Assembly (NCBI GenBank): GCA_946965045.2 | Contig: OX337232.1 | Location: 3,782,001-3,846,000 of the forward strand | DNA from: Epithemia pelagica | Lineage: Eukaryota > Bacillariophyta > Bacillariophyceae > Surirellales > Surirellaceae | Reading direction: 5' to 3' | DNA: 64,000 nucleotides | Shown: positions 50,201-58,965 of the stretch, piece after piece | How positions within the stretch are numbered: position 1 is the stretch's first letter | Layout of the letters: every line of letters starts with the position of its first letter | Made by a program: the position numbers and the translations under genes | Notes under the pieces: generated by a model | Told to the model about the DNA's origin: nothing | The model's input: the letters and a program-made list of their open reading frames with translations, nothing else | Database searches by the model: none

Positions 50201-50501
50201 GGCGGGGGAAACGTGTAGCAACGTCGTGTGGTTTGTTTTGTTTGCTTTTTCTGAGACCATGGAGGGATTCCATGGCCCATGTTGCGGTCGCCATGCGTTG
50301 CATGTGTTGCCATCCGATGGGTGGGGGCGGATCGGCGTTGTTTTGGCAGTTGGGTCGTGGTTCGGCCATGGGAATTGTCCTGGCCAATATGGCCCATGGC
50401 GGGTCCGCGTCGCGCCCCATTGGCAGCGTGCCCTTGTCCGTGCGGTAAATGTTCGTTCCCCGAGGACGGCGTTCGGCTTTTGTTGGTGTTATCGTCCTCA
50501 A
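47238..50501 (-). CDS. Non-LTR retrotransposon ORF1, unknown family
   Basis: 1087 residues. The N-terminal third is Pro/Thr/Arg/Lys-rich and basic, followed by a Thr/Asn/Asp/Lys homopolymer belt. A folded region begins at SPEPSFLFHLHVAVNHHHNH. Later islands include YIHIGCRAG-like NHIGCRAGTFSGELKN, VPAIYLTASSKSNFEALLRS, VKIKLKPINQEATDGDWKRL and FYTLYLRKTPDTHM. The C-terminus is acidic and ends VPHANWAKGPDE. It probably binds element RNA as an ORF1/Gag-like protein, from position only. The start at 50501 is the longest; an inner start cannot be excluded. Confidence 0.7.
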   Translation of the reverse strand: MRTITPTKAERRPRGTNIYRTDKGTLPMGRDADPPWAILARTIPMAEPRPNCQNNADPPPPIGWQHMQRMATATWAMESLHGLRKSKQNKPHDVATRFPRRHGKTQNPQLAENTAPNGNTYPQRLLRSNDNTHPARPQTKTKPNNRMTEPTERMTEPTKRMTQPDHLSTPPPAQRHGDNNKDPGHVDRARHQQALPRPPPQDHSRPNHTTTTTTPATKSEFETMPTSATTEPSCPGPKVSKRTQIAQALQRVILQLKMTPPTTKPTECLPHKNSENRVFHREPPPADQHRQQQPSTKMQVHSKPSAGRRSTRAKIPSSALGPIPLSATTIHGTTAVTPDRKTTKTTANDNNKKGNIANNDNNDKNTEKKNNEQNTEKKNTNDHHDNTNNDNTTTESINNEPNQINTTDEQTTDEGTQGTKETQPTDNKIPTSDDDSTTKRNDNEKGTPTTNPYRQPKVAKRPQSPEPSFLFHLHVAVNHHHNHEIESTLPRLTEQALKTHLNDVFFHHSKREEPMWLQVHSVDFLETKQSPSRPLRGADNQNRSNKGSGHTSTFHVTLSPAPADDAFDTGVFFEQGLRFVLQMWHKHHNDDFSYDEHGYQTILRPGTRQSNPTIYPRYDQINVYQPACNNRTSDTYGIVVGVPAQTIKHRRAALDLSSDIQNILTPHLPRKLNHVDYYNHIGCRAGTFSGELKNKQRGQVPAIYLTASSKSNFEALLRSYNAYLSANRNTELTWCKNNIQIIPMPTSQSNRTTTLEAIKDIDQFFGACVKIKLKPINQEATDGDWKRLRNIREFVALFPEFDNEDPDPQFYTLYLRKTPDTHMLTTNTIRQHPEFPENILLPTLAAVAATPPRQTITGQNPTTPTSSSHTNRLLAFTNRLLRRKHNNLDETSGDSNNNNTNNQSAPPNTSPPANKRSAAAMQPTEDEERDPYDDGTDWTTVAAQTNSFAPHPEEEDAKPAAKRNQFAPLTEQEDDEPSAADRMDTDDDHSRALIGSDDNLENDEHEFSSTTMEEIELIFKYVAHNNPSRLDEMRKFLENTKSFTNDTDAQDAWRFAQSLVQTSNSTVTDSRTGHVVPHANWAKGPDE

Positions 50502-51450
50502 TGTAGTTCACTTCACAAGTTTGGTTTGCACTCTACTGGAACGATTTCAGGTCATGAGCATAGGTTTTCAAAAGGAACCGAAATCAGCAGAATATGCGAC
50601 TCACCCAAGCAACATAGCCCTCAGTCGCTGTTCGATGTCGTCGCACGCACGCCGAGAAAGGAGCGGGACACAAAAAGGCCGCTCTCTCGAATTGCTCTTC
50701 CGATACATCTACTACTACGGAATAGACGGATATATCCTTGCATCATCCAGCTTTCCTCCTAGAAAACACAACAACAACAATAATAACGGATCAATACTTG
50801 GCTCAATCCTCCAGCTTGTTCCTCCACAACAACAACAAGAACAACAACAACAGAATGATATCTATTGCCACACGAAAAGGAGATTCGAACGCTGTACATC
50901 CAGAATCCAACTGTATGTGTAGGGGCGCAAACCACAACACACACACAGACACACACACGTGTCGGACAGGATCACTGTGGAGCAGACGAACGACGACACC
51001 AAAACTAGATTGGTAAAGAGGCTGACCACACACCCCGCTTTTCGTACTACCACTGTTCCTCCATGATCGAACCACAGAGAACGAGCGACTATAGTATGTG
51101 TGTATGTGCCTGTGCGTGTGTACTTGTTCCTCCGAAACGGCGTTTTGCGACGAGAAATGAAAGAACAAAAGGCTTGGATGCCATGTCCTATTATTAGGTA
51201 GGTAGCTCTCTTGGATGAAATGCGACCGACGCTTGGCCCTGGTCGATTCGCAGATTCCGTTCTGGAGAGGCCCACTTCGACCCTGTCCGTGTCCGTCCCT
51301 CCTCGACCCTACTAGAAGTGGTGCAAGGAAAGCGTCCCAGGAAGTACAAAGAAGAATATAGTTGATACGATGCTAGGTTTCTTTTTGTTTTTCTTTTACG
51401 ACAGGGTCGTTGCACACACTCATTTTCACACACAAATGGGATCGATCGAG
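50502..51450. other. Gene-free interval, includes probable 5' leader of the non-LTR element
   Basis: Contains CAACAACAA microsatellite runs (50770-50785, 50825-50860) and an acacacac run (50936-50957). No protein-like frame or RNA gene was recognised. Confidence 0.45.
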
Positions 51451-51987
51451 TTAGGGTGAGAGTTTGGAGACACTGTCGTCGTCGTCGTCTTGTGGCAAAA
51501 AGCTGGGTGGCAATTCACAGGCTTCTTCCTTATCGGACAAGACACAGTCTTGACAAAACTCCAAGACTTGAGCGGGGTCAAAATCAAAAATATCTTCATA
51601 AACATCGCAATGTCCCGTGGCAATGCATCGATCGGCACAATAAATTTCCGGATGTTCTTGGGCCAATTTCTTGTCCTTGTGATATTGTCGCATGGACAAC
51701 AAATCGTCATGATCGTCGGCCGCTTCCAAGACGTGAAATTGGTAATTGTCTTGTTCCACATCGGGCATACTGTGACGATGATAGGAATGCAACATGGCCT
51801 CACGATTCTTGTGCATCCATTGCGCTTCAAATTCCTTCTTGTGTTGTTGTCGCGAGAATTCCTTGTCAATCATGTCGGCAATGTCTTGTTCCAAAAACAA
51901 TTTCGTCGTGCTCGTCGAAGGACGGGGCGGACAAAAGGCCGTCGTCGAACCGACCAAAAGGGTCAAGGCAAGGGTACGAGTCCACAT
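51451..51987 (-). CDS. Plastid-targeted small Cys-rich protein
   Basis: 178 residues from the ATG at 51987 (the frame is open to 52170, but the inner Met begins the targeting peptide). The presequence MWTRTLALTLLVGSTTAF then CP is a signal peptide with the diatom AF plastid motif, followed by a Ser/Thr/Pro-rich transit stretch. The mature part has a helical region (IADMIDKEFSRQQHKKEFEA and on). It then has a six-Cys block: YCADRCIATGHCDVYEDIF and EFCQDCVLSDKEEACELPP. The CxxxC...C and CxxC...C spacing suggests metal binding or disulphides. I cannot name the family. It is probably stromal. The tail is acidic (Asp run). Confidence 0.75.
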   Translation of the reverse strand: MWTRTLALTLLVGSTTAFCPPRPSTSTTKLFLEQDIADMIDKEFSRQQHKKEFEAQWMHKNREAMLHSYHRHSMPDVEQDNYQFHVLEAADDHDDLLSMRQYHKDKKLAQEHPEIYCADRCIATGHCDVYEDIFDFDPAQVLEFCQDCVLSDKEEACELPPSFLPQDDDDDSVSKLSP

Positions 51988-52949
51988 GATACTGAGAAGG
52001 ATGATTCTGAAATCTAAAAACTGGTAGAAGAAAGGCAATTCAATCGGATTTGTGAGTCGACCAAGATGTTGCCGTGGGTTTTGACCCAACGACCCGTTTT
52101 GGAGTTCTGATTGTGCTTCGTGTCTCGTGTCGAACGTACCGTGTGTTTGGGTCTGTTCCAAGAGGTTCACTTTGAGCGTCTATTGTTCGGTTTGTTCTTC
52201 TTTGGTTCTTTTCTCAATCGAGAGAGGATGATGGCTCTTGTGTTGTTGTTTTTTGGGATTGCTTTTTGGTTTTGCTTGATGGGTCTTTGTCAAACGCAAT
52301 GGCATGTGTGTCTGTGAGAAGAACGACTCGGCCCCAACAACAGCTGTCCATTCCGAAACAAAGAATACGTCGTGTTGCCCTTTGGACTGCACCAATTGAC
52401 CTTTGACATGCGTGTGTGTCTTTTCGACCATCTGTTGGTTGGATGGATCGTGTGCGCAGATGGTGTCACCTCCGTGTCATTCTATATGCGACTGTAAATG
52501 CGACCAATAAATTCTTGAGTCGCGCCAAATAATTGGGTCGTAGATACGACCGGATCTACTCCAAGTTATTAAGAGGAGTAATACCTCTCTATAGTGACTC
52601 CGACCGATGCTCGATCCATACCATCCTGTATATCGTTCCTGTTTCTACTTGTTCCACCGATGACAATGGCATTGTACATAGTTCGCAAGCCACCAAGGGA
52701 TCCAAAGGTGGTCTGGTGTGCACACAGGTTTCTCTCTTGTGTATTGTACGTGTGGTCTTGCCCGTGACCAGTGGTCTGGTTCTGGATTCATGGTGGTTGT
52801 GTGAAACAGACTCTCTCCATGCCGCCAACCCACTCTCTCTCACACACACACACACACAAAAGTCCAGGATGGTGGAGTCGCAACCCCCGACCGAGAGAGA
52901 GAGAGAAAGTCAGTGGCAGAGACCAATTCATATACCGGGGAGCGAGTGT
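51988..52949. other. Gene-free interval, 5' region of the plastid protein gene
   Basis: Holds a CACACACA run (52837-52858) and purine-rich gagagaga (52902-52912). No convincing gene. Confidence 0.4.
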
Positions 52950-53776
52950 CTAGGGACGAACAATTGGTGTGGCAGATTCGGTTTCGTAGTCTTGCACAAA
53001 AACCACTCTTGGTCCGACCAGGAATGTGAATCGTACACACACACACACACATTGGTTGTCCCCAAGAGGACCGTGTCGGTTTTTGTTTCGGTTTTGTTGG
53101 GAATCGGTTTTATTACTAGGAGGAGGGTCGTCGACACTGGAATTCAAAGGGTGGAACCAACACGAGTCCGGTGGTATAGTCCTATTGTGAGTTTGGAGCA
53201 CTAGACTACTCCTGCCGCTCGTATTCGGAGTTTGGAGAAGCCGGACCAAGTCGTGATTGGTGGGTTCCCAAACGTCCAGCAACAAGTCCCGTTGGACGGC
53301 ACAGGGTGGTTCTGGTTCGGGGGCAAGCATCCACGACACCATGGACGACGACAACAACAATGTCGACGACAAGCGCATGACGTTGGCGCGTGGCCAACCG
53401 TCTGGCGTCGTCTTGTTGTGGGACTGTGTTGGCAATGGCGGTAGATTCAAAAAGGTTTGCAATTGCTCGTCCAAGCGATGGGGATATTGCACCAATTCAT
53501 ATGCTGGTAATTGACAATCCACATGTGGAAGGGATCCAACCAGGACCGACCAATGTGGTGTTGGAGCCAATGGGCATGGAGGGCGACATTGTAGAGGGGC
53601 GTCGACCACCCCATGACTGATAGGGTGGCTTCCCCTTGCGTACCACAAATTCGGCAAAGGACAACAAGACGGACAATGATTGTGAGGAGGAGGAGGAGGA
53701 GGAATTGGAGTTGTGGTGATTGTCGGAGGATGGCCGCACGAGTGGATGTCCCCTGCTTTTGTACTAAGTGGAAGGA
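52950..53776 (-). pseudogene. Possible sulfotransferase-like 3' remnant
   Basis: Part of a 321-residue minus-strand frame that overlaps the end of the glycosyltransferase gene. The middle (about 53230-53560) reads like a protein C-terminus: LPAYELVQYPHRLDEQLQTF then LNLP, and later LLLDVWEPTNHDLVRLLQ. These resemble the ends of sulfotransferases (YExLxxxP...FLxL, and RPxNxxLYxLL). The rest, above and below, is Pro/Ser/Thr-rich or CA-repeat translation. No upstream catalytic part (PAPS loop) is present. It could be a degenerate gene copy or chance. Confidence 0.3.
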
Positions 53777-55042
53777 TCATTTGGCAAGTCCTCTTTTGAC
53801 CCCGGTGGAAATGTCTTGGTGATAGGCTGGGGATCGCACATATTCCAACAAACGACTCTCTTGTTTCTTGACCCAAAAACACTTGTTCCAGACATGTTGC
53901 ACATCTGTCGCACACTTTTCATTTGGTTCACCACCATAACAAATTCCTTCCAAATCGTCATGTTGCCAATATCCTTCGTGGGGTCTGACACGGTTTCGAT
54001 ACACAGTCCAGGCATGTTCAAAGGCCGGATCGTTCAACACTTGAAGTGTAAATGTGCATTGGTGAATATAATACGGCAATGTGAAGCATACATTTTTATG
54101 ACGAGGGGCCTTTTGTATTGTCACTTGGAGACGGTGATGGTAGGCTTGCATCCACTGTTTCATGATCAAATTTCCGGGGGACGATGCCAAGAAAAAATTG
54201 TCAATCATGCGGGCCGGATCCGCCAGTTGCTCCTCCGCAAGAATGGACTTGCCTCGAACATGGCAGGTGGCATATTGTTGGAGTTGCGAATGATTCATGG
54301 CACCCGCCAGCTGAAAGTGCGGCGGAGCATAAAAGCCGTCCGTGGGTCCCACCAGTTGGCCGAGGTAGTCTTCGAGGGGCCGCAGGGGGCAAATTGAGGT
54401 ATCGGTATAGACACCACCGTACAAGGTCAGGAGCTCGGTGCGAAGCAGATTGGCTAGTTTGATGCGGCAAACCCGATGATGATTGGCTATTGGTTGGCCA
54501 CGGCGATCAAATAGAGGAATACTTTGCAAACGGGCAAATTTGGGAGCGAGTTGCTTGGCTTGTGTTTGATTGAGGATGCGAATCTCCCAGGTGGGATGCA
54601 AGATCTGCCATGCCTTGACGCATGCATAGTCGGCCTGATATTTGTTGGGTTCGGAATGGGGACCGCCAATGTGCGCCAAGTGGTCGAGTCCTCGATCCCA
54701 ATACATCCAGATAATTTTCGGAATGCCGTGAATAGTAGTACTGCTCGTAGTGTTGCTGGTCGTCGTCGTCGGAGGAGGAGAAATCATCCTCGTTGGAACA
54801 GACGACACCAAGGATGTGGATATTGAGTAATTTGCTGCTGGAACAGTCATTCGAGGAGACTTCTTAGCTGGGGGCAGCGAGTCTTGGTAGCATTCGATTG
54901 GGTCGCCACTACAGCTCACAGTCCCCAAAAGGATGGCGAGTTGTTGCAGGATTCTCAATTCCAATAGAGTCACCAAGAGGAGTGTCGCCGCCAGTACCAT
55001 CGTCCTGCGACGTCGACACAACAACAAGCGCATCATGATCAT
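53777..55042 (-). CDS. Golgi-type glycosyltransferase (capsular polysaccharide synthesis/GT32-like)
   Basis: 421 residues from the ATG at 55042. A basic start and hydrophobic anchor (VLAATLLLVTLLELRILQQL, about residues 16-40) give a type II Golgi topology. The catalytic domain opens with GIPKIIWMYWDRGLD (about 106). It continues with a Cys/His-rich acceptor region, LANLLRTELLTLYGGVYTDT with SICP (about 197-218), and a late MIDNFFLASSPGNLIMKQWM. The GGVYxD word is the sugar-nucleotide/metal site of the Caps_synth/GT32 group; here it is DTS, with one Asp, as in Caps_synth members. It probably adds sugars in the Golgi; donor and acceptor cannot be told. Confidence 0.82.
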   Translation of the reverse strand: MIMMRLLLCRRRRTMVLAATLLLVTLLELRILQQLAILLGTVSCSGDPIECYQDSLPPAKKSPRMTVPAANYSISTSLVSSVPTRMISPPPTTTTSNTTSSTTIHGIPKIIWMYWDRGLDHLAHIGGPHSEPNKYQADYACVKAWQILHPTWEIRILNQTQAKQLAPKFARLQSIPLFDRRGQPIANHHRVCRIKLANLLRTELLTLYGGVYTDTSICPLRPLEDYLGQLVGPTDGFYAPPHFQLAGAMNHSQLQQYATCHVRGKSILAEEQLADPARMIDNFFLASSPGNLIMKQWMQAYHHRLQVTIQKAPRHKNVCFTLPYYIHQCTFTLQVLNDPAFEHAWTVYRNRVRPHEGYWQHDDLEGICYGGEPNEKCATDVQHVWNKCFWVKKQESRLLEYVRSPAYHQDISTGVKRGLAK

Positions 55043-55995
55043 GGTGGATTAGTTGAGAGCCACTACGAGAAATTGTTTGAAGCCCTTCTCCGCACAAAGA
55101 ATAGATAGAGAATAGCGAAGACTATTGTATGCATTTCCCAACCAAAATTTGAAAAGATGAGACGCGAGCTCAAATCGATGCGGGTAGGTTTCCCGCGCAT
55201 CCCATCCTTTGCGGGACCAAATACCCGCGTGCTCCGCAGTTCCCTTCTATATCGGGTTTTATGTACGCTGCACATATTTGACGTACGGGCGGTCAGACCT
55301 AGATAGCACCAAATCGTGTTGTAGGTGCTAGTAGTGCGGTGCCAGGGATCAGCACCGCGGTGCTGCGCATCCGATGCGCAGAACCTTCCGGAGCTACAAT
55401 ACTCCTGCAGATTGTACTACCTACTATGCCTTATGTAGGGCTATCAAACTTAGGTAAGGGCTGGGTAAGCCGATCTCAATGTACATCAAAGTTTAAGCGG
55501 GATCAAGAAGCGGGATTGGACCACGTCACGGAGCCTGCGCATTGATTGTGAGCGAAGAGAGAGAGCCGGGCGAGATCCAGAGAACATCGCCGGCACACCG
55601 AACAGGAAATAGATGAGGCAGAACAGGCGTGCAATTCGGAAGTCGAATTTGAGAAAGTATGTGTATCACATCTACTGCGACAAAACACTTCCTGTTCAAT
55701 CTCTGAAGTGCCATCATACAAGAACCAAGGACTCGGCCTTTCAAGAGACTTGGCTTATATGGAAACAGACAACAATGCGCCAAAATGAGGTCCCTAGTGG
55801 AGCGCAAGCATCGACCAGATCCACTAAGCCAAAGACGCAACAAACAAGACAAGAGGGAGAAGGAGCTCTCACTCTTTGGATTTCCTACGGTTCGACGGCG
55901 AAGGCTTGATCACCTTTGGCGTTGTTCTGAGTTCTCTGAGGAGCTGAATCTCCAACTTCGGTTTCGCTGCGCTCACCCTCTCTTTCCTCTCGGTC
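55043..55995. other. Spacer with paired hairpins before the DIRS-like element
   Basis: Includes the glycosyltransferase promoter and, probably, the left end of the DIRS-like element. Two adjoining palindromes lie at 55351-55364 (agcaccgcggtgct) and 55364-55380 (tgcgcatccgatgcgca). No gene seen. Confidence 0.45.
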
Positions 55996-58428
55996 ATGTC
56001 TGTTCCTCCGCCTCCTCCTGCTGATGATGAGGATACTGTCCTCGCTTCGCTCGTCGCTCAGGCGTCGATTGCCACTCCCTCCGCTATTGGGGCCGCCCGT
56101 TCGTCTACGTCGGCTCTAAGGGGGGACCGCGGTCAGATCTCTTTTGCGGAACCCGCGGAAGACATGATGCAAGCATCGGACTCTACTACTTTCCCATCGT
56201 CCACGTTGTCGACCCTCGGTCGTCACACGTCGTCAAGTAAGTTTGGAGTGGTTGTTCTACGTACAAGAGAATGCGCCGAAAAGTTGTTGTGTTTGGGCCT
56301 CAAACGAGGCGGTAGCACCTTTTGCATTGACCCCAAGTGCGCGAAAGCCGGGGACCATGGAACTGGACTGCCCGCCTACGATTTGGGGCCCAATGGAGGA
56401 CTGTTTATTGTCAAGAACCCAGCCTCCGCTTTCTGTACCCCCGTGGTACCTCTAGAAGACATTTCTCAGACCACACTTGAAGAAATTCAGGGCGAGAAAC
56501 ATTCTATGGAAGACTGGACGAAGAAATTCGTCGCTCTCAAACGCTTAAAACAAGTCACAAACGAAGGAAACCAAGAAGCAAGCCTCAAGGAAACGGAAAA
56601 CAAGATCTCAAGCATGAAGGATTTACGCACTCCGTTTACTTTACAGAAATCCAAGTCGAAGACCACTTCTTTTCTAGTTCAGAACTTTTCCCCACACCAC
56701 AAGATCTTAACTGGCGAACTAAAGGAAGTTGTTCGCCAGATTTCGTCTGATTCGACCCTCATCCCCACCACCATCCGTGAGATCGAGGACTCAGTCACAG
56801 AAGCAGGTGACATCATTCGAGCTCTTTTCTTGGAACAAGAGGAGATGGCTAGGGAAACAGGAGATGCGGTAGAAGGTCTCGGAGTCAAATTCGACCAACT
56901 CTCTATGGAAATTGGACCCCGCGAAGAATTGCCCGAAGAATACCAAGCTCCCACCCTCTGGGGGATCATTTCTTCTATGATCAGGAGCATCCAGGAAACA
57001 TCACCGTCGACAGCTGAAGCAAACCAACAAGCAATGGACAGTCGACTTGCTGGGGTGGAATCGTCGATTGGAACCTTCTTCTCACGCGTTCAAGCTGAGA
57101 TGTCATCCAAGCTCTCAGCCGCTCAAATCGAATCTCGAAATGGTGTGGACAAGCTCCGTTCTCAGTTTGTCAAAGGTTTTGAGGGTCTAATCGGTAGGAT
57201 GTCGGCCCTTGAATCTAATTCCTCCACAGCAGAAAAACTTTTGGAACTGGAAAGTAAATTGCAAGCTCATGACATGGCATTGAATCGGGTTGCAACTCGA
57301 ACCGCGTTTCCCTCTGGATCCTCTAGCATCCCAGCGCCTGACTTTTCGAAAGATCCAAAATTCATGGCGATGGAAGCTGAGATTGCACATCTTCGAACCA
57401 TCGTCAAGGACGCAAACACTGTGATGCAACGTCTCCAAAGCAAAGTGGACACATCTGCTATCAAGTTCGGGAATCTTGGCGTGGCGTCGGTCGACGACTG
57501 CAAAGCCTGGGTGGCCCTCAAGTTTGGATCCCAAGCCTATGGACTCTTGTTCGATCTCAATCTTGTCTTGGAATGGTGTGCTCCTCAAGAAAACGGTGAC
57601 GTTCTCTCCATGCTCACGACCATGGAGAAACGTCACAAAATGCAGATTGCAACCACGAATGAAGCTCGAGCCATTTACTCCATGAAGAATGAATTCCCCC
57701 AGTTGTTGTACAAAGACTTCCCTGGTACGGGTCGTGACCCCTCCTTTCTTACAGCAATGAAGGAGTTTGCGGACTGGGAGACTCCGGAAACAGGAGTGCG
57801 CGATAGAATCCTCAATCGTTTGGGCAACATGAACTCGATGTTTGGGGAGCAGATTGCAACTACGATGTCTGCTGAACTAGAGGCGCGGGCATTAGCACTA
57901 TCGATGCTATCTGTTTCGGTCGGTTGTTGTCGCGAACTTGTGACTTACTTTGACGAGACCATGAATGAACTCACTATCAAGTCGAAGTTTACTACCCGTA
58001 AGGCTTTTAGCCTTGTCACGCAAGTTGTCCGCCGCTTCTTCATGGATTTGTACAAGGTGCGGGCTCAGGTTTACTCCTCCTTGTCCACCACCGACAGTGC
58101 GGGGCAATGTGCATGGATCCTCTATGGGGTTCTACGCACGCATGACGTCATGACCGAATACGTCAAAGCCCGTTTCAAAAATCACCCGTCGGTTTCTAGC
58201 GAATACATTCGCTTTTTATCTACCAATTCTGGCTTCGAATCCTTGAAGACACTAGAGGATCAAGTCGACAGTTTGAAGAAAACCTCTTGTCAGTTAGTTA
58301 AAGATGTTACAGCCGCCAAAAAGGCTTCGGACACGGCTAGCAGCTCTATCGACACTGTCAAGAAAGATGTGACGGAGCTGAAAAAGCAAGCTCAACGCCG
58401 CAATGGTCAGGGTGGTGACAAAAAGTGA
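55996..58428 (+). CDS. DIRS-like element Gag-like coiled-coil protein
   Basis: 810 residues from the ATG at 55996. The N-terminal 60 residues are Pro/Ala/Ser-rich. A Cys/His motif region (CIDPKCAKAGDH) lies near residue 115. Long helical stretches then follow, with heptad patterns in the middle (residues about 280-500) and at the C-terminus (DSLKKTSCQLVKDVTAAKKA). The last residues are basic. It probably assembles the particle, from position only. The stop TGA is followed directly by C (TGA CGG). The same frame stays open for the next 178 codons. Confidence 0.7.
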   Translation: MSVPPPPPADDEDTVLASLVAQASIATPSAIGAARSSTSALRGDRGQISFAEPAEDMMQASDSTTFPSSTLSTLGRHTSSSKFGVVVLRTRECAEKLLCLGLKRGGSTFCIDPKCAKAGDHGTGLPAYDLGPNGGLFIVKNPASAFCTPVVPLEDISQTTLEEIQGEKHSMEDWTKKFVALKRLKQVTNEGNQEASLKETENKISSMKDLRTPFTLQKSKSKTTSFLVQNFSPHHKILTGELKEVVRQISSDSTLIPTTIREIEDSVTEAGDIIRALFLEQEEMARETGDAVEGLGVKFDQLSMEIGPREELPEEYQAPTLWGIISSMIRSIQETSPSTAEANQQAMDSRLAGVESSIGTFFSRVQAEMSSKLSAAQIESRNGVDKLRSQFVKGFEGLIGRMSALESNSSTAEKLLELESKLQAHDMALNRVATRTAFPSGSSSIPAPDFSKDPKFMAMEAEIAHLRTIVKDANTVMQRLQSKVDTSAIKFGNLGVASVDDCKAWVALKFGSQAYGLLFDLNLVLEWCAPQENGDVLSMLTTMEKRHKMQIATTNEARAIYSMKNEFPQLLYKDFPGTGRDPSFLTAMKEFADWETPETGVRDRILNRLGNMNSMFGEQIATTMSAELEARALALSMLSVSVGCCRELVTYFDETMNELTIKSKFTTRKAFSLVTQVVRRFFMDLYKVRAQVYSSLSTTDSAGQCAWILYGVLRTHDVMTEYVKARFKNHPSVSSEYIRFLSTNSGFESLKTLEDQVDSLKKTSCQLVKDVTAAKKASDTASSSIDTVKKDVTELKKQAQRRNGQGGDKK

Positions 58429-58965
58429 CGGTGTGCCGCGTCTAACCTAGATGATGATGTTTCATGTGATCCATCTGGTTTAGACGCAGGTAGTATTGCT
58501 TCTTCGCTCAGCAGCCATCATCCGCCAGATCCTCCTGCTAGCATAAAGCGTTCGGCTCCTCCTCCATCTGTCACCATTCGAACAAAGCGTCCATGTGTTC
58601 GAGCAGTTGATCGCGGGTCCAAGACCTTTCGCAGTGATCTTTCGTGCTTGATCCTTGGTCAATCCGCTATTACCTGGGGTCTTGCATTGAGTGTGGGTGA
58701 CTGGCATGGCATTTACATGCTGGCCAGTGAGTACGAGGCACGACGGGCTGACCCTTTTTGGAGCGCTGTTTTGGCTCATTGCCATGACAAATTGCATCTG
58801 GTTCCAAGCATCGACATGGTTTTGGGTCGTGGTATCATTTCTGTGGTATTGTTGGAGGGAGATCCGGACTTCTTAGCTTCTTCATTGGCGCTTGTCCCTT
58901 CCAGTTGGCCGGTACTGCTTCTCTTACCATCGGGATGGTCTCGACCACATTTGCCTCAAGTCTAA
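58429..58965 (+). CDS. DIRS-like element linker frame, in phase with Gag and RT
   Basis: 178 codons between two stops, in the same frame as Gag (upstream) and RT (downstream). No ATG near its start; the first Met is in HGIYMLAS. It reads like protein: RTKRPCVRAVDRGSKTFRS, GLALSVGDWHGIYMLASEYE, and a hydrophobic C-terminal part. It ends PHLPQV and TAA. Either it is translated by read-through or two stops have broken a single polyprotein. Confidence 0.6.
   Translation, partial: RCAASNLDDDVSCDPSGLDAGSIASSLSSHHPPDPPASIKRSAPPPSVTIRTKRPCVRAVDRGSKTFRSDLSCLILGQSAITWGLALSVGDWHGIYMLASEYEARRADPFWSAVLAHCHDKLHLVPSIDMVLGRGIISVVLLEGDPDFLASSLALVPSSWPVLLLLPSGWSRPHLPQV

Larger units (their letters stand above)
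43358..50501 (-). mobile_element. Non-LTR retrotransposon with two ORFs (restriction-like endonuclease type)
   Basis: Two long uninterrupted frames (1087 and ~1295 residues) in tandem. ORF2 has N-terminal C2H2 fingers, RT and a C-terminal zinc knuckle plus endonuclease-like segment, which is the layout of R2-like and related early-branching non-LTR elements. It has no LTRs. The 5' end lies upstream of 50501 and the 3' end below 43358. Both frames are intact, which points to a recent insertion. Confidence 0.8.

Noticed and set aside
50850-50935. tRNA-like T-arm word (gcgttcgaatct) on the minus strand
   Set aside because: No matching acceptor stem, D-arm or anticodon arm could be paired around it.
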